A stretch of 16,505 nt of DNA from CAZHLD01 sp964533185 (GCA_964533185.1 CAZHLD010000071.1:1-16505); one strand, 5' to 3'. Shown: positions 1-7,275, counted from the stretch's first letter. The notes: a model not told the origin generated them from the sequence alone. A program made the numbers and translations.

Positions 1-1096
1 CCAGCGACCACGGCCCGATCTTTCCTGTGAGTTTCGCGCCCAGCAGGATGCGCTGTGGGTCGCCGTCCGGGAGCCGCGCGCCCACGCGCCGCGTGAAAAA
101 TAGGTTGAGTGGCGTCGAAAAGAAATTCGACCCCTCGTTGAAAAACGACCGCTTCTCGGGGAAGAACAGCTCGAAACGCGAAATCGAAATGTTAATCTCG
201 TCGGCCTCGGTATCTGCAAAATCCGGGTTCACGGTGATATTGGCCGTAAGGTTGGGCAGGATGCCCCAGCGCACGTCCACGCCGCCTTCGTACTTCTCGC
301 TGTTGTCGAACGGATCCGGCGCGCCGCGCCGCACGCGAGTGGAGAAGTAGGGAATCAACTCGATGTTCCGCCCGGGCTCGACGTTTGAGACGCCATCCAT
401 CAGTCCGGCCTTGGACGGTCGGTAAAAGCCGTCGAAGCGCGTGACCAGTTGCCAGTTGGCCCGCTCGTTCTTGCGCACGATGTCGCGCCCCAGGTTGATC
501 CCCCAGGTCTGCCCGGGGTGGAAGCGGATGGACTTGAACGGGATGGCCACCTCGGCCGACCAGCCCCACGGCTCGATCCGCGCGGCCGATTCCCAGATGC
601 CGTCCCAGGTGCCGTCTATCCCCGAGGCTTCGGACATCAGCGCATCAAACTGCACCCCGCGCGCATTCACGCTGAAAAAGTAGCCGGTGCGGCGGTCGCC
701 AAAGGGATCGAGGAAAATGTTGACGCTGTCCGAGTTGGTGCGGGCATCGTGGGTACCGTAGCGCTTCACGATGCGGCTCGGCTCACGGTCAAAACACTTG
801 AAGGCGATGTAGAGCTTATCGTTGTCGTAGAAAAGAAACGCCTCGGTGCGCTCGGTGGTGGGCTTGCCCTCGTCCGGCTCGGTCTGCACAAAGCCATCCG
901 CCATTGCCGCCTGGCTCCAGGCAGACTCGTCCAGCCTTCCGTCCGCCTGGATCTTTGCTTCAATCCGACGGATCTCAACGGTACGCGGTGGCGCGCCGTC
1001 CCCGCCGCCAGCCGCAGCGGCACCGGCTACCAGCAGAAGAAGGAGCCCGAACAATCGTCTTGCCTGCGCTGTGGGACCGGTCCGAATCTCAGCCAC
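1..1096 (-). CDS. CBM9-like/DUF5916 exported protein, 5' part (C-terminus beyond the window)
   Basis: Likely an outer-membrane beta-barrel-type protein whose substrate is unknown. The 365 visible residues start with a signal peptide (basic RR at 13-14, then a Leu/Ala core to about residue 30). A carbohydrate-binding-family-9-like beta domain follows at about 45-225 (DGRLDESAW, LYIAFKCFD, DSVNIFLDPFGD, TGYFFSVNARG, WSAEVAIPFKSIRF). The DUF5916 region begins near 240 and has the family signature FFPEKRSFFNEG at about 311-322, then GAKLTGKIGPWSL at the window edge. In sequenced Acidobacteriota and Bacteroidota such proteins usually run to 700-900 residues, so roughly half is missing. The start is the first in-frame candidate after an in-frame TGA near 1144: GTG at 1096, with only a poor GGGG just upstream. 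A TTG giving LFGLLLLL is a less likely alternative. It diverges from the M67 gene. Confidence 0.85.
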   Translation of the reverse strand, partial: MAEIRTGPTAQARRLFGLLLLLVAGAAAAGGGDGAPPRTVEIRRIEAKIQADGRLDESAWSQAAMADGFVQTEPDEGKPTTERTEAFLFYDNDKLYIAFKCFDREPSRIVKRYGTHDARTNSDSVNIFLDPFGDRRTGYFFSVNARGVQFDALMSEASGIDGTWDGIWESAARIEPWGWSAEVAIPFKSIRFHPGQTWGINLGRDIVRKNERANWQLVTRFDGFYRPSKAGLMDGVSNVEPGRNIELIPYFSTRVRRGAPDPFDNSEKYEGGVDVRWGILPNLTANITVNPDFADTEADEINISISRFELFFPEKRSFFNEGSNFFSTPLNLFFTRRVGARLPDGDPQRILLGAKLTGKIGPWSL

Positions 1097-1146
1097 CCCG
1101 GAACTGCACTGCCTTGCGACGCGCGCTGCTCGAAGCTCGTTGCATC

Positions 1147-1152
1147 ATTCTA
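1147..1152 (-). promoter_or_regulatory. candidate -10 (TAGAAT) for the DUF5916 gene
   Basis: On the minus strand TAGAAT matches the sigma-70 -10 consensus at five of six positions and sits about 50 bases before the GTG start. The context GCTAGAAT is identical to the -10 proposed for rpiB. No good -35 is seen 16-18 bases upstream, so this is only a candidate. Confidence 0.3.
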
Positions 1153-1184
1153 GCAGAGCTATTCTGAGGTGCACGGCCCTGCGG

Positions 1185-1190
1185 TACACT
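1185..1190 (+). promoter_or_regulatory. candidate -10 (TACACT), leaderless start of the M67 gene
   Basis: TACACT ends seven bases before the ATG at 1198, so transcription would begin at or next to the start codon. No Shine-Dalgarno sequence precedes that ATG, which fits a leaderless message. No convincing -35 is present. Confidence 0.3.
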
Positions 1191-1197
1191 CGTTGCC

Positions 1198-1605
1198 ATG
1201 CCTCCGGCCATTCGCATCCGCAGGGAAATTCTGGATTGGCTGAGCGCGGAAGCACTCCGCTCTTCACTTGAGGAATGCTGTGGCTTGCTGGCGGGAGTCG
1301 GCGGGGTGATTACAGCGGCTTTTCCTGCGCGAAACGCGCTGGCCAGTCCCGTGGCCTTTGCGATCGCCCCCGAGAACCTCTTCGCAATCTTCCGCAGCAT
1401 TCGCGGGGGCGGCCTCGAGCATCTGGGTATCTACCATTCTCATCCCGCCGGGCCGGAGACGCCTTCGCCCACGGATGTTGACCGCGCCGATTACCCGGAC
1501 GTTGCTTACTTCATTCTTTCGCCGCGAGCAGATGAGCAAGCCCGCATCCGCTCCTTTTCGATCCGCGATGGCCGGGTCGCTGAGCTGGAGATCGAGCGCG
1601 TCTAA
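1198..1605 (+). CDS. M67 (JAMM/Mov34/MPN) family zinc metallopeptidase
   Basis: A 135-residue stand-alone JAMM domain, probably a soluble zinc-dependent isopeptidase-like enzyme. The complete JAMM signature is visible: a glutamate in the EECCGLL segment (E25 or E26), then H80-x-H82, seven residues, S90-x2-D93 (IYHSHP to SPTDVD). The length is that of the whole bacterial domain. Bacterial relatives remove or process ubiquitin-like sulfur carriers (ThiS/MoaD type) or act with cysteine synthase CysM; no such partner gene lies in the window, so the substrate is unknown. Translation starts at ATG 1198 without a visible ribosome binding site. It diverges from the DUF5916 gene and converges on the glycosyltransferase gene, with a palindromic repeat between. 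Confidence 0.88.
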   Translation: MPPAIRIRREILDWLSAEALRSSLEECCGLLAGVGGVITAAFPARNALASPVAFAIAPENLFAIFRSIRGGGLEHLGIYHSHPAGPETPSPTDVDRADYPDVAYFILSPRADEQARIRSFSIRDGRVAELEIERV

Positions 1606-1770
1606 CAGGTTGTTGAAAAACTCGCGCGGTGTCATTCTGAGCAAGCTTGGCGAGCGAAGAATCCCTCTGTTTCTTGCACGTACGGCCCAGAGGGATGCTT
1701 TCCGGCAAGGCCGGAATCTTCGATCGCTGCGCTCAGCATGACATTCAACGGCACTTTTTCAACCAACGGC
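1606..1770. repeat. palindromic interspersed repeat between convergent genes
   Basis: The gap between the M67 stop and the glycosyltransferase stop is almost entirely an imperfect inverted repeat. The outer arms are GGTTGTTGAAAAACT (from 1608) and, in reverse complement, GTTGGTTGAAAAAGTG (from 1767). The inner arms are TGTCATTCTGAGC (1630-1642) against TGTCATGCTGAGC (reverse of 1731-1743), and AATCCCTCTG against CATCCCTCTG. The blocks TGTCATTCTGAGC and GAGCGAAGAATC recur exactly in the glyA leader at 4282-4329. It carries no reading frame, so it is a MITE-like or REP/BIME-like palindrome. Being between two gene ends, it may also end transcription from both sides. Confidence 0.75.
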
Positions 1771-1800
1771 TAAGTTTCCGCGAAGCTCAAAGATCTGCCA

Positions 1801-2934
1801 CTACTTCGGGGTGCTCATGGCCGTTTCATACGCCTGACGCACTTCCCGCGCCGACCGCTCCCACGAAAACTGCTGCACCAGTTCGTATCCCCGGCGGATC
1901 AGCGCGTCGCGCAGCACTCCTTCGGTAAGCACCTGACGGATGCCGCGCGCGATGTCGAAGACGTTTTCCGGGTTCACCAGCAGCGCGGCCTGGCTGAACA
2001 CCTCGGGCAGGGAAGAGACGTTCGACGTTACCACCGGCGTGCCATGCGCCATGGCTTCGAGCGGCGGCAGCCCGAACCCTTCATACAGCGAGGGGAATAC
2101 AAACGCACACGCCCGCGCATAGAAGACCCGCAGCACAGGGTGCGGCACGAAGCCCAGGAAGCGAACGTCTTCCCGCATGCGACTTCGCACGACGGCGCGT
2201 CGCAGGTCGTGGTGCTTGGTCAGTTCGTCGCCGATCACCAGCAGCTTCAACTGCGCGTATTCCGGATACCCGCGCAGCTCCGCCTTCACCACGGCAAAGG
2301 CTTCGATCAGCCGCGCCAGGTTTTTCTGCGGCTTGATGTTCCCTGCATACAGCAGGTAGGGATAGTTCACCGCGTGCCGCTCGAGGATGCGGTCGGCGTC
2401 GGCCGGCAGCGGCTCGTGCAGGAACCGCTCGTCGAGCGCGTTGTAGATGACTTCGATTCTCTCCTCGGGAATGGAAAAGGAGCGCACCAGCTCGCGCTTC
2501 GAGGAGTGCGACACCGCCAGGATGCGGCTCGCTCGTCCCAGCGCCCGCCGGGCAAGAAACATTCGCCCCGCCTGCACCAGAGGACTCGAAGCGGCTGGCG
2601 GCATAAAGACATCGCTCAGGTCGTGGACGGTGATCACCAGCCGGCAAGGCACCAGCGCCGGCGCGTAGAACCACGGCATGTGCAGCAGGTCCACGCCCCG
2701 CCGCCTCAGAAGCCACGGCAAGTGCAAGTGTGTGTGAAAGGTCTCGGGGGCCGACTCGTACTCAAGCCACTGGAAGTTTTCCGGCAGGCTGCCGATCTCT
2801 TCCCGGTGCCGGCGCCCGCCGATCAGCAGGTAGTGCGTTTCGAGGTCGATCCGCGCGAGCTCGCCGATGATGTTTCGGATGTAGGTTCCGATGCCGAAAT
2901 CGCCGGCGCGACGGATGTCGATCGCAATGCGCAT
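1801..2934 (-). CDS. family 4 glycosyltransferase (GT-B fold)
   Basis: Transfers a sugar from a nucleotide-activated donor to an unknown acceptor, probably for a surface polysaccharide or glycolipid. The 377 residues cover both Rossmann-like halves of a retaining GT4 enzyme: MRIAIDIRRAGDFGIGTYIRNI at the N-terminus with the glycine-rich acceptor-side loop, TVHDL at 102-106, the linker GNIKPQKN at 198-205 with the basic donor-phosphate residues, and the hallmark E-x7-E motif EGFGLPPLE at 285-293. It has no signal peptide or membrane helix and should be cytoplasmic or membrane-peripheral. The ATG at 2934 lies 11 bases after the glyA stop, with no clear Shine-Dalgarno sequence, so it is probably co-transcribed with glyA. 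No other glycan genes are nearby, so the product cannot be named. Confidence 0.88.
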   Translation of the reverse strand: MRIAIDIRRAGDFGIGTYIRNIIGELARIDLETHYLLIGGRRHREEIGSLPENFQWLEYESAPETFHTHLHLPWLLRRRGVDLLHMPWFYAPALVPCRLVITVHDLSDVFMPPAASSPLVQAGRMFLARRALGRASRILAVSHSSKRELVRSFSIPEERIEVIYNALDERFLHEPLPADADRILERHAVNYPYLLYAGNIKPQKNLARLIEAFAVVKAELRGYPEYAQLKLLVIGDELTKHHDLRRAVVRSRMREDVRFLGFVPHPVLRVFYARACAFVFPSLYEGFGLPPLEAMAHGTPVVTSNVSSLPEVFSQAALLVNPENVFDIARGIRQVLTEGVLRDALIRRGYELVQQFSWERSAREVRQAYETAMSTPK

Positions 2935-2945
2935 CGGAGCGGGCG

Positions 2946-4268
2946 TCAGGGGTTGGCGCGGCGGGTTTGCGCGCGGTAAGGTGTGCCGTCTTCAGCCAGG
3001 TAGCGCCTCTCGTAGAGCGGGAAGCGCGAAGCCATCTCCGCCACCTCGGCTCGCACGCGCTGCTCGATGGCCGCGTCGTTGATGTGTTCGAGCACCTCGG
3101 CGATCCACGCGGTGATGCGGTCCATTTCCGGCTCGCGCATCCCGCGCGTGGTCACTGCCGGCGAGCCCAGCCGGATGCCGCCGGCTTTCATCGGTGGCAG
3201 CGAGTCAAACGGAATTGCGTTCTTGTTCACAGTGATGGCCGCGCGGTCGAGCGCCTTCTGTGCGTCGTTGCCGGTCAAGCCCTTCGAGTGCACGTCGGCC
3301 AGGCACAGGTGGTTATCCGTCCCGCCGCTGACGATTCGAAAGCCTCGCCGCGCCAGTCCCGCCGCCAGCGCGCGCGCGTTGGCCAGCACCTGCTTCTGAT
3401 AGTCGCGGAACTCCGGCTGCATCGCTTCCTTCAGACAAACCGCTTTGGCCGAAATGATGTGTACCAGCGGGCCGCCCTGCGTGCCCGGGAACGTAATTCT
3501 GTCCAGCTCCTTCGCCCACTTCTCGCGGCAGAGGACCAGGCCGCCGCGCGGGCCACGCAGCGTTTTGTGCGTCGTCGTGGAGACAAAATCGGCGTGCGGC
3601 ACCGGGTTCGGATGCAATCCCACCGCGATCAGCCCGGCAATGTGGGCCATATCCACAAAGAGGATCGCCTCCGCCGCCTGCGCGATCTTTGCCAGCCGCT
3701 CGAAATCAATGATCCGCGGGTACGCGCTGGCGCCGGCGACGATCATCTTCGGCCGATGCTCGCGCGCTAGACGATCGAGTTCGTCATAATCAATCGTCTC
3801 GGTGTCCTGCCGCACGCCGTAAGGAATGAACTTGTACATGCGCCCGGAAAAATTCAGCGGGTGGCCGTGCGTCAGATGGCCGCCGTGCGAAAGGTTCATC
3901 CCCAGCACGGTATCTCCCAGTTGGAGCGAGGCCATGTACACGGCAATGTTGGCCTGTGTGCCGGAATGCGCTTGGACATTGGCGTGCTCCGCGCCGAAGA
4001 GCGCCTTGGCCCGGTCGATGGCCAGTTGCTCGGCGCGGTCGGCGAATTCGCACCCGCCGTAATAACGTTTGCCGGGGTAGCCTTCGGCATACTTGTTGGT
4101 GAAAACCGACCCCATCGCCTCCAGCACCGCCTCCGAGACGAAGTTTTCCGAAGGGATCAGCTCCAGCCCGGTGGTCTGCCGGCGCGCCTCCTCGCGGAGG
4201 ATCTCGGCGATTTCGGGATCCACCTCATCGAGTGGTGTGTTCAGTCGTCGGTACGCTTCGGTTTCCAT
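2946..4268 (-). CDS. glyA: serine hydroxymethyltransferase
   Basis: PLP enzyme interconverting serine plus tetrahydrofolate and glycine plus 5,10-methylene-tetrahydrofolate, the main entry of one-carbon units in the cytoplasm. The 440 residues show the whole family pattern: LELIPSENFVS (35-45), NKYAEGYPGKRYYGG (58-72), HSGTQAN (101-107), SHGGHLTHG (127-135), VDMAHIAGL (205-213), and the PLP lysine K235 in STTTHKTLRGPRGG. About 20 residues continue past the usual C-terminal FPLY. The ATG at 4268 is chosen because METEAYRRLNTPL starts the conserved region. An upstream in-frame extension to 4304 is encoded by the palindromic repeat and is not believed. It lies downstream of rpiB, a common bacterial pairing. 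Confidence 0.95.
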   Translation of the reverse strand: METEAYRRLNTPLDEVDPEIAEILREEARRQTTGLELIPSENFVSEAVLEAMGSVFTNKYAEGYPGKRYYGGCEFADRAEQLAIDRAKALFGAEHANVQAHSGTQANIAVYMASLQLGDTVLGMNLSHGGHLTHGHPLNFSGRMYKFIPYGVRQDTETIDYDELDRLAREHRPKMIVAGASAYPRIIDFERLAKIAQAAEAILFVDMAHIAGLIAVGLHPNPVPHADFVSTTTHKTLRGPRGGLVLCREKWAKELDRITFPGTQGGPLVHIISAKAVCLKEAMQPEFRDYQKQVLANARALAAGLARRGFRIVSGGTDNHLCLADVHSKGLTGNDAQKALDRAAITVNKNAIPFDSLPPMKAGGIRLGSPAVTTRGMREPEMDRITAWIAEVLEHINDAAIEQRVRAEVAEMASRFPLYERRYLAEDGTPYRAQTRRANP

Positions 4269-4276
4269 AAATCCCA

Positions 4277-4355
4277 AGAGAGATTCTTCGCTCCGGCATC
4301 GCAAGCTGTTGCCGGAGCTCAGAATGACAGACGCGACCTTTCGCTCAGAATGACA
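4277..4355 (-). repeat. palindromic repeat in the rpiB-glyA spacer (glyA leader)
   Basis: Read on the minus strand this spacer holds TGTCATTCTGAGC twice (4343-4355 and 4317-4329, 26 bases apart). A hairpin follows with a perfect 8-bp stem CTCCGGCA/TGCCGGAG (4291-4298 with 4310-4317) and an 11-base loop, then GAGCGAAGAATC (4282-4293). The flanking blocks match the repeat at 1606-1770 exactly, and the hairpin core matches 20 of 22 bases of the one in the proS leader. It ends nine bases before the glyA start codon, so it would lie in the glyA leader of an rpiB-glyA transcript. Confidence 0.7.
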
Positions 4356-4382
4356 GAAACGACTTTCTCAACGCCCTGTTCT

Positions 4383-4401
4383 AGCGCCGCCTCCCGGCGC
4401 T
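4383..4401 (-). other. GC hairpin overlapping the rpiB stop codon
   Basis: AGCGCCG and CGGCGCT can pair as a perfect 7-bp stem with a 5-base loop, overlapping the rpiB TAG. No run of T follows on the minus strand, so it is not a canonical intrinsic terminator; it could slow transcription or protect the 3' end. Confidence 0.3.
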
Positions 4402-4873
4402 ACCGCCGGATCCGCACCTGCTCCATTTCTGTAATCTTGTCCACACGCCGCTGGTGACGTCCGCCGGCAAACTGCGCGTCGAGAAATTCTTTGACAATTT
4501 CAACCGCAAGACCCGGCTCGATCAGGCGCCCGCCGAGCGTCAACACATTCGCGTCGTTGTGTTCGCGGGCCGCGCGGGCCGTCACCTTGTCGTGCACCAC
4601 GGCCGCGCGTATCCCAGGCACTTTGTTGGCCGCGATGGCCATGCCCATGCCGGTCCCGCAGACGAGCACGCCCAGTTGCGCCATCCCGCCGGCCACTTTC
4701 TCCGCGACTGCGCGCGCAAACTCCGGGTAATCCACAGAATCCTCGGAGCCCGTTCCCAGGTCCTCGACGGCGTGGCCCTCGTTTTCGAGGAACTGCTTGA
4801 TCCGCGCTTTGACTTGAAAGCCGGCGTGGTCAGCGCCGATGGCGATGCGTTGTCTCTGGTTGGAAGGGTTCAC
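4400..4873 (-). CDS. rpiB: ribose-5-phosphate isomerase B
   Basis: Interconverts ribose 5-phosphate and ribulose 5-phosphate in the non-oxidative pentose phosphate pathway. The 157 residues carry the RpiB/LacAB pattern: IAIGADHAGF at 10-19 (D15, H16), the active-site cysteine C72 in CGTGMGMAIAANK with the anion-binding glycine loop, REHNDANVL (103-111) and C-terminal basic residues near R139/R143. The size is slightly above the usual 145-150 because of a short N-terminal lead. The start is GTG at 4873; there is no ATG before the conserved IAIGADH. A promoter pair lies just upstream. Downstream on the same strand are the repeat and glyA, 131 bases away. A galactose-6-phosphate isomerase subunit is less likely because no lac partner subunit is present. 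Confidence 0.93.
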   Translation of the reverse strand: MNPSNQRQRIAIGADHAGFQVKARIKQFLENEGHAVEDLGTGSEDSVDYPEFARAVAEKVAGGMAQLGVLVCGTGMGMAIAANKVPGIRAAVVHDKVTARAAREHNDANVLTLGGRLIEPGLAVEIVKEFLDAQFAGGRHQRRVDKITEMEQVRIRR

Positions 4874-4888
4874 CGTGGGCCAGCGCCG

Positions 4889-4918
4889 ATTCTAGCGGAA
4901 TCGTTCGCTGGATTGCAA
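4889..4918 (-). promoter_or_regulatory. candidate sigma-70-type promoter for rpiB
   Basis: On the minus strand TTGCAA (4918-4913), an 18-base spacer and TAGAAT (4894-4889) precede the GTG start by 15 bases. The -10 matches consensus at five of six positions and the -35 at four of six. It should drive rpiB and possibly glyA and the glycosyltransferase gene. Confidence 0.45.
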
Positions 4919-4931
4919 TGTTGCGGCTCGG

Positions 4932-4960
4932 TTGACAATGCTTCACGCGGCCATTAGGCT
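4932..4960 (+). promoter_or_regulatory. candidate sigma-70-type promoter for proS
   Basis: A perfect -35 TTGACA (4932-4937), a 17-base spacer and a weak -10 TAGGCT (4955-4960) place the start of transcription near 4967, giving a leader of about 67 bases before proS. It is back to back with the rpiB promoter, the two -35 boxes being 13 bases apart. Confidence 0.4.
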
Positions 4961-5002
4961 TGCTTGTTTTCGCTGACTGCGAAGCATGAATCTGAGGCGT
5001 CG

Positions 5003-5023
5003 CGGCATCGTAAGCTCTTGCCG
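5003..5023 (+). repeat. small hairpin repeat in the proS leader
   Basis: CGGCA (5003-5007) pairs with TGCCG (5019-5023) around an 11-base loop TCGTAAGCTCT. The unit 5003-5024 is identical at 20 of 22 positions to plus-strand 4294-4315 in the glyA leader. It lies between the proposed proS promoter and ribosome binding site. Relative to transcription it is in the opposite orientation to the glyA copy, which favours a scattered repeat over a shared regulatory RNA. Confidence 0.6.
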
Positions 5024-5033
5024 GGACGAGGCC

Positions 5034-6628
5034 ATGTCCGACCTGAAGCTGCCCACGCGTGCCGAAGACTTCAACGAGTGGTACAACCAGCTCGTCCTGC
5101 GGGCGGAGCTGGCCGACTACGCTCCTGTGCGCGGCTGCATGATCGTGCGTCCCTACGGCTGGGCGCTGTGGGAGAACATCCAGCAGGCACTCGACCGCCG
5201 GTTCAAGGCCACCGGCCACGTCAACGCGGCGTTTCCGTTGCTCATTCCCAAGAGTTTCATCGAAAAAGAAAAGCACCACGTGGAAGGCTTTTCGCCGGAG
5301 CTGGCGGTCGTGACCATCGGCGGAGGCGAGGTGCTGCAGGACCCTTTGGTGATTCGCCCCACGTCAGAGACCATCGTCGGCCACATGTACGCCAAGTGGA
5401 TCCAATCCTACCGCGATCTGCCCGTGCTCATCAATCAGTGGAACAGCGTAGTTCGCTGGGAGCTGCGCACCAAGCTCTTCCTGCGCACGCTCGAGTTTTT
5501 CTGGCAGGAGGGACACACCGCCCACGCCACCTACGAAGAGGCCGAGGCCGAAACCCGCCAGATGCTCGATATCTATACCGACTTCGCCGTCAACGAGGCG
5601 GCCATTCCCGTTCTTCCCGGCCGAAAATCCGATTCAGAGAAATTTGCCGGTGCCGACGTCACGTACTCCATTGAGGCCATGACGGGCGACGGCAAAGCGC
5701 TTCAATCGGGCACCTCGCACAACCTGGGTCAGAATTTTGCCAAAGCCTTCGAGATCCGCTATCTCGATAAGCAGGGCACTCTTCAACACTGCTGGACCAC
5801 CTCGTGGGGCCTCTCGACGCGCTTCATCGGCGCCATCATCATGGTCCATGGCGACGACCAGGGACTGATCTTCCCGCCCCGCCTCGCGCCGTTCCAGGTG
5901 ATCATTGTTCCCATCTATAAGAATGACGAGGAAAAGGCCGCCGTCATGGGTGCGGTGACGAAAATCCGCGCAGAGTTGATCGCGGCCCAAATCCGCGTGA
6001 AGACTGACGAGCGCGAAGGCTTCTCGCCCGGTTATAAGTTCAATGATTGGGAGATGCGCGGCGTGCCTTTGCGCATCGAGATCGGCCCCAGGGACGTGGC
6101 CAAGGGCACCGTTGTCCTCGCGCGCCGCGATAGGCCCGGCAAGGAAGGGAAAAGCTTTGTCTCGCGTGACAACCTGGCCGCCGCCGTCGAAAAGATGCTC
6201 GTCGAGGTCCAGACGTCGCTCTATGAGCGCGCGCTTGCCTTCCGCAAGGCGAATACGGTCGAGACCGACAGCTATCAGGAGTTCAAGGTGGCCGTCGAAA
6301 AGGGCTTTGCTTACTCCTACTGGTGCGGCAGCGCCGCCTGCGAAGAAAAGATCAAGGACGAAACCAAGGCCACCATGCGCTGCATCCCTCTCGACCAGGT
6401 CGGAGGCCAGGGCCGCTGTGTGTTTTNNNNNNNNNNNNNNNNNNNNNNNNNNNNNNNNNNNNNNNNNNNNNNNNNNNNNNNNNNNNNNNNNNNNNNNNNN
6501 NNNNNNNNNNNNNNNNNNNNNNNNNNACCATGCGCTGCATCCCTCTCGACCAGGTCGGAGGCCAGGGCCGCTGTGTGTTTTGCGCCCAGCCTGCCAGGGA
6601 AAAGGCCATTTTCGCCAAAGCGTACTGA
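5034..6628 (+). CDS. proS: prolyl-tRNA synthetase, short zinc-binding type
   Basis: Class II synthetase charging tRNA-Pro. With the artefact at 6372-6581 removed it has 479 residues. Landmarks are DFNEWYNQLVLRAELADYAPVRG near the N-terminus, class II motif 2 around RPTSETIVGHMY and the downstream NQWNSVVRWE, and motif 3 in STRFIGAIIMVHGDDQG. There is no large editing insertion between motifs 2 and 3, as expected for the eukaryote/archaeal-like type also found in Thermus. The C-terminal domain has a probable zinc site C431-x4-C436 and C462-x2-C465, and the protein ends in the tyrosine (AKAY) that in this type folds back to the active site. ATG 5034 is preferred, with GACGAGG just upstream; a start at 4986 would translate the hairpin repeat. 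A 172-base gap with no recognisable gene or terminator follows. Confidence 0.93.
6372..6581. other. assembly gap 1 (100 N at 6427-6526) with 55-base duplication, inside proS
   Basis: The 55 bases at 6372-6426 are repeated exactly at 6527-6581. Deleting one copy and the Ns joins codon C465 of proS and restores the frame through the natural C-terminal end. The gap is therefore an unmerged contig overlap. Confidence 0.95.
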
Positions 6629-6800
6629 GCCTCGCTTCGCCTCCGCCTGTCGACCGTAACTGTTGGGCTACCCGGGCTTGCCACTTCTACCCACCTGTCC
6701 TTGCCTCGATGGTAGGCTTCTTCTGCTTGTATCTCACAGTTCGGTTGAGTTTCTGCGTGGCGTGGTCTTGCCGCCCTTCAGAGACTCAAAGGGAACTCGA

Positions 6801-7166
6801 ATGGCCCGCGATCGAATGCGTGGAGGCGCCCGGCTAAAGGCCCTCGTCTGGACGGTCATTCTTATCGCTGGCCTCTACGCCAGCTATAAGCTGGTCCCCG
6901 TTTACTTCGCCAATTATCAGCTTCAGGACAAAATGCGGGAGATCGCCCGCTTCGCCACGGTCAACAACATGACCGATGAAAAAGTGCGCGATGCCGTCTT
7001 CCGGGAGGTCAAGGAGCGCGAAATCCCGGCCCGCCGCGAAGACATCAAGGTGCAAATGAGTCAGCGGGGTGTGACCATCAGCCTGAACTACACGGTGAAT
7101 GTGGACCTGATTCTTTTTCAGCGCGAGCTGCAATTCTCCCCTTCTGTTGAGAACCGCGCCCTCTAG
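6801..7166 (+). CDS. small DUF4845-like single-pass membrane protein
   Basis: A 121-residue protein of unknown function. A basic N-terminus (RDRMRGGARLK) is followed by one transmembrane helix at about 12-30 and a mixed extracytoplasmic domain of about 90 residues. The pattern helix, LVPVYFANYQLQDKMREIA, then a beta-rich end resembles DUF4845 proteins, but the match is from memory and weak. ATG 6801 is preceded by AGGGAA at about a normal distance; a longer in-frame start at 6663 would add a hydrophobic stretch unlike the family. It is the second gene of the rightward run, 114 bases before the PBP1B gene. That gap holds a lone TACACT at 7204-7209 but no convincing promoter. Confidence 0.75.
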   Translation: MARDRMRGGARLKALVWTVILIAGLYASYKLVPVYFANYQLQDKMREIARFATVNNMTDEKVRDAVFREVKEREIPARREDIKVQMSQRGVTISLNYTVNVDLILFQRELQFSPSVENRAL

Positions 7167-7268
7167 CCGGGCCTCTCCTCGCGCAGATTCCGGCTGAAAG
7201 CGATACACTAAGGGTCTGGCCGCGCCGTCTGACCCCTGCCTCAGCGGCTGTGCCTTGGGACACCGGTT

Positions 7269-7275
7269 GGAGGGG
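7269..7275 (+). promoter_or_regulatory. strong ribosome binding site fixing the TTG start of PBP1B
   Basis: GGAGGGG ends five bases before TTG 7281. The spacing and strength decide for this rare start codon; the next in-frame ATG (in GMFAYS) would cut off most of the membrane anchor. Confidence 0.75.

Noticed and set aside
2044..2979. Plus-strand open frame of 311 codons across the glycosyltransferase gene
   Set aside because: It overlaps a complete GT4 enzyme with its E-x7-E motif on the other strand; the translation is Arg/Gln/His-rich shadow sequence.
4269..4304. N-terminal extension of glyA to 4304
   Set aside because: The added residues are encoded by the palindromic repeat and are foreign to the family; ATG 4268 gives the normal N-terminus.
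4986..5033. N-terminal extension of proS to 4986
   Set aside because: It would translate the hairpin repeat, whereas ATG 5034 has a ribosome site and the normal family start.
6629..6800. Possible small gene, RNA or terminator between proS and the DUF4845-like gene
   Set aside because: No stable hairpin with a T run, no tRNA-like fold and no conserved frame could be seen in these 172 bases.
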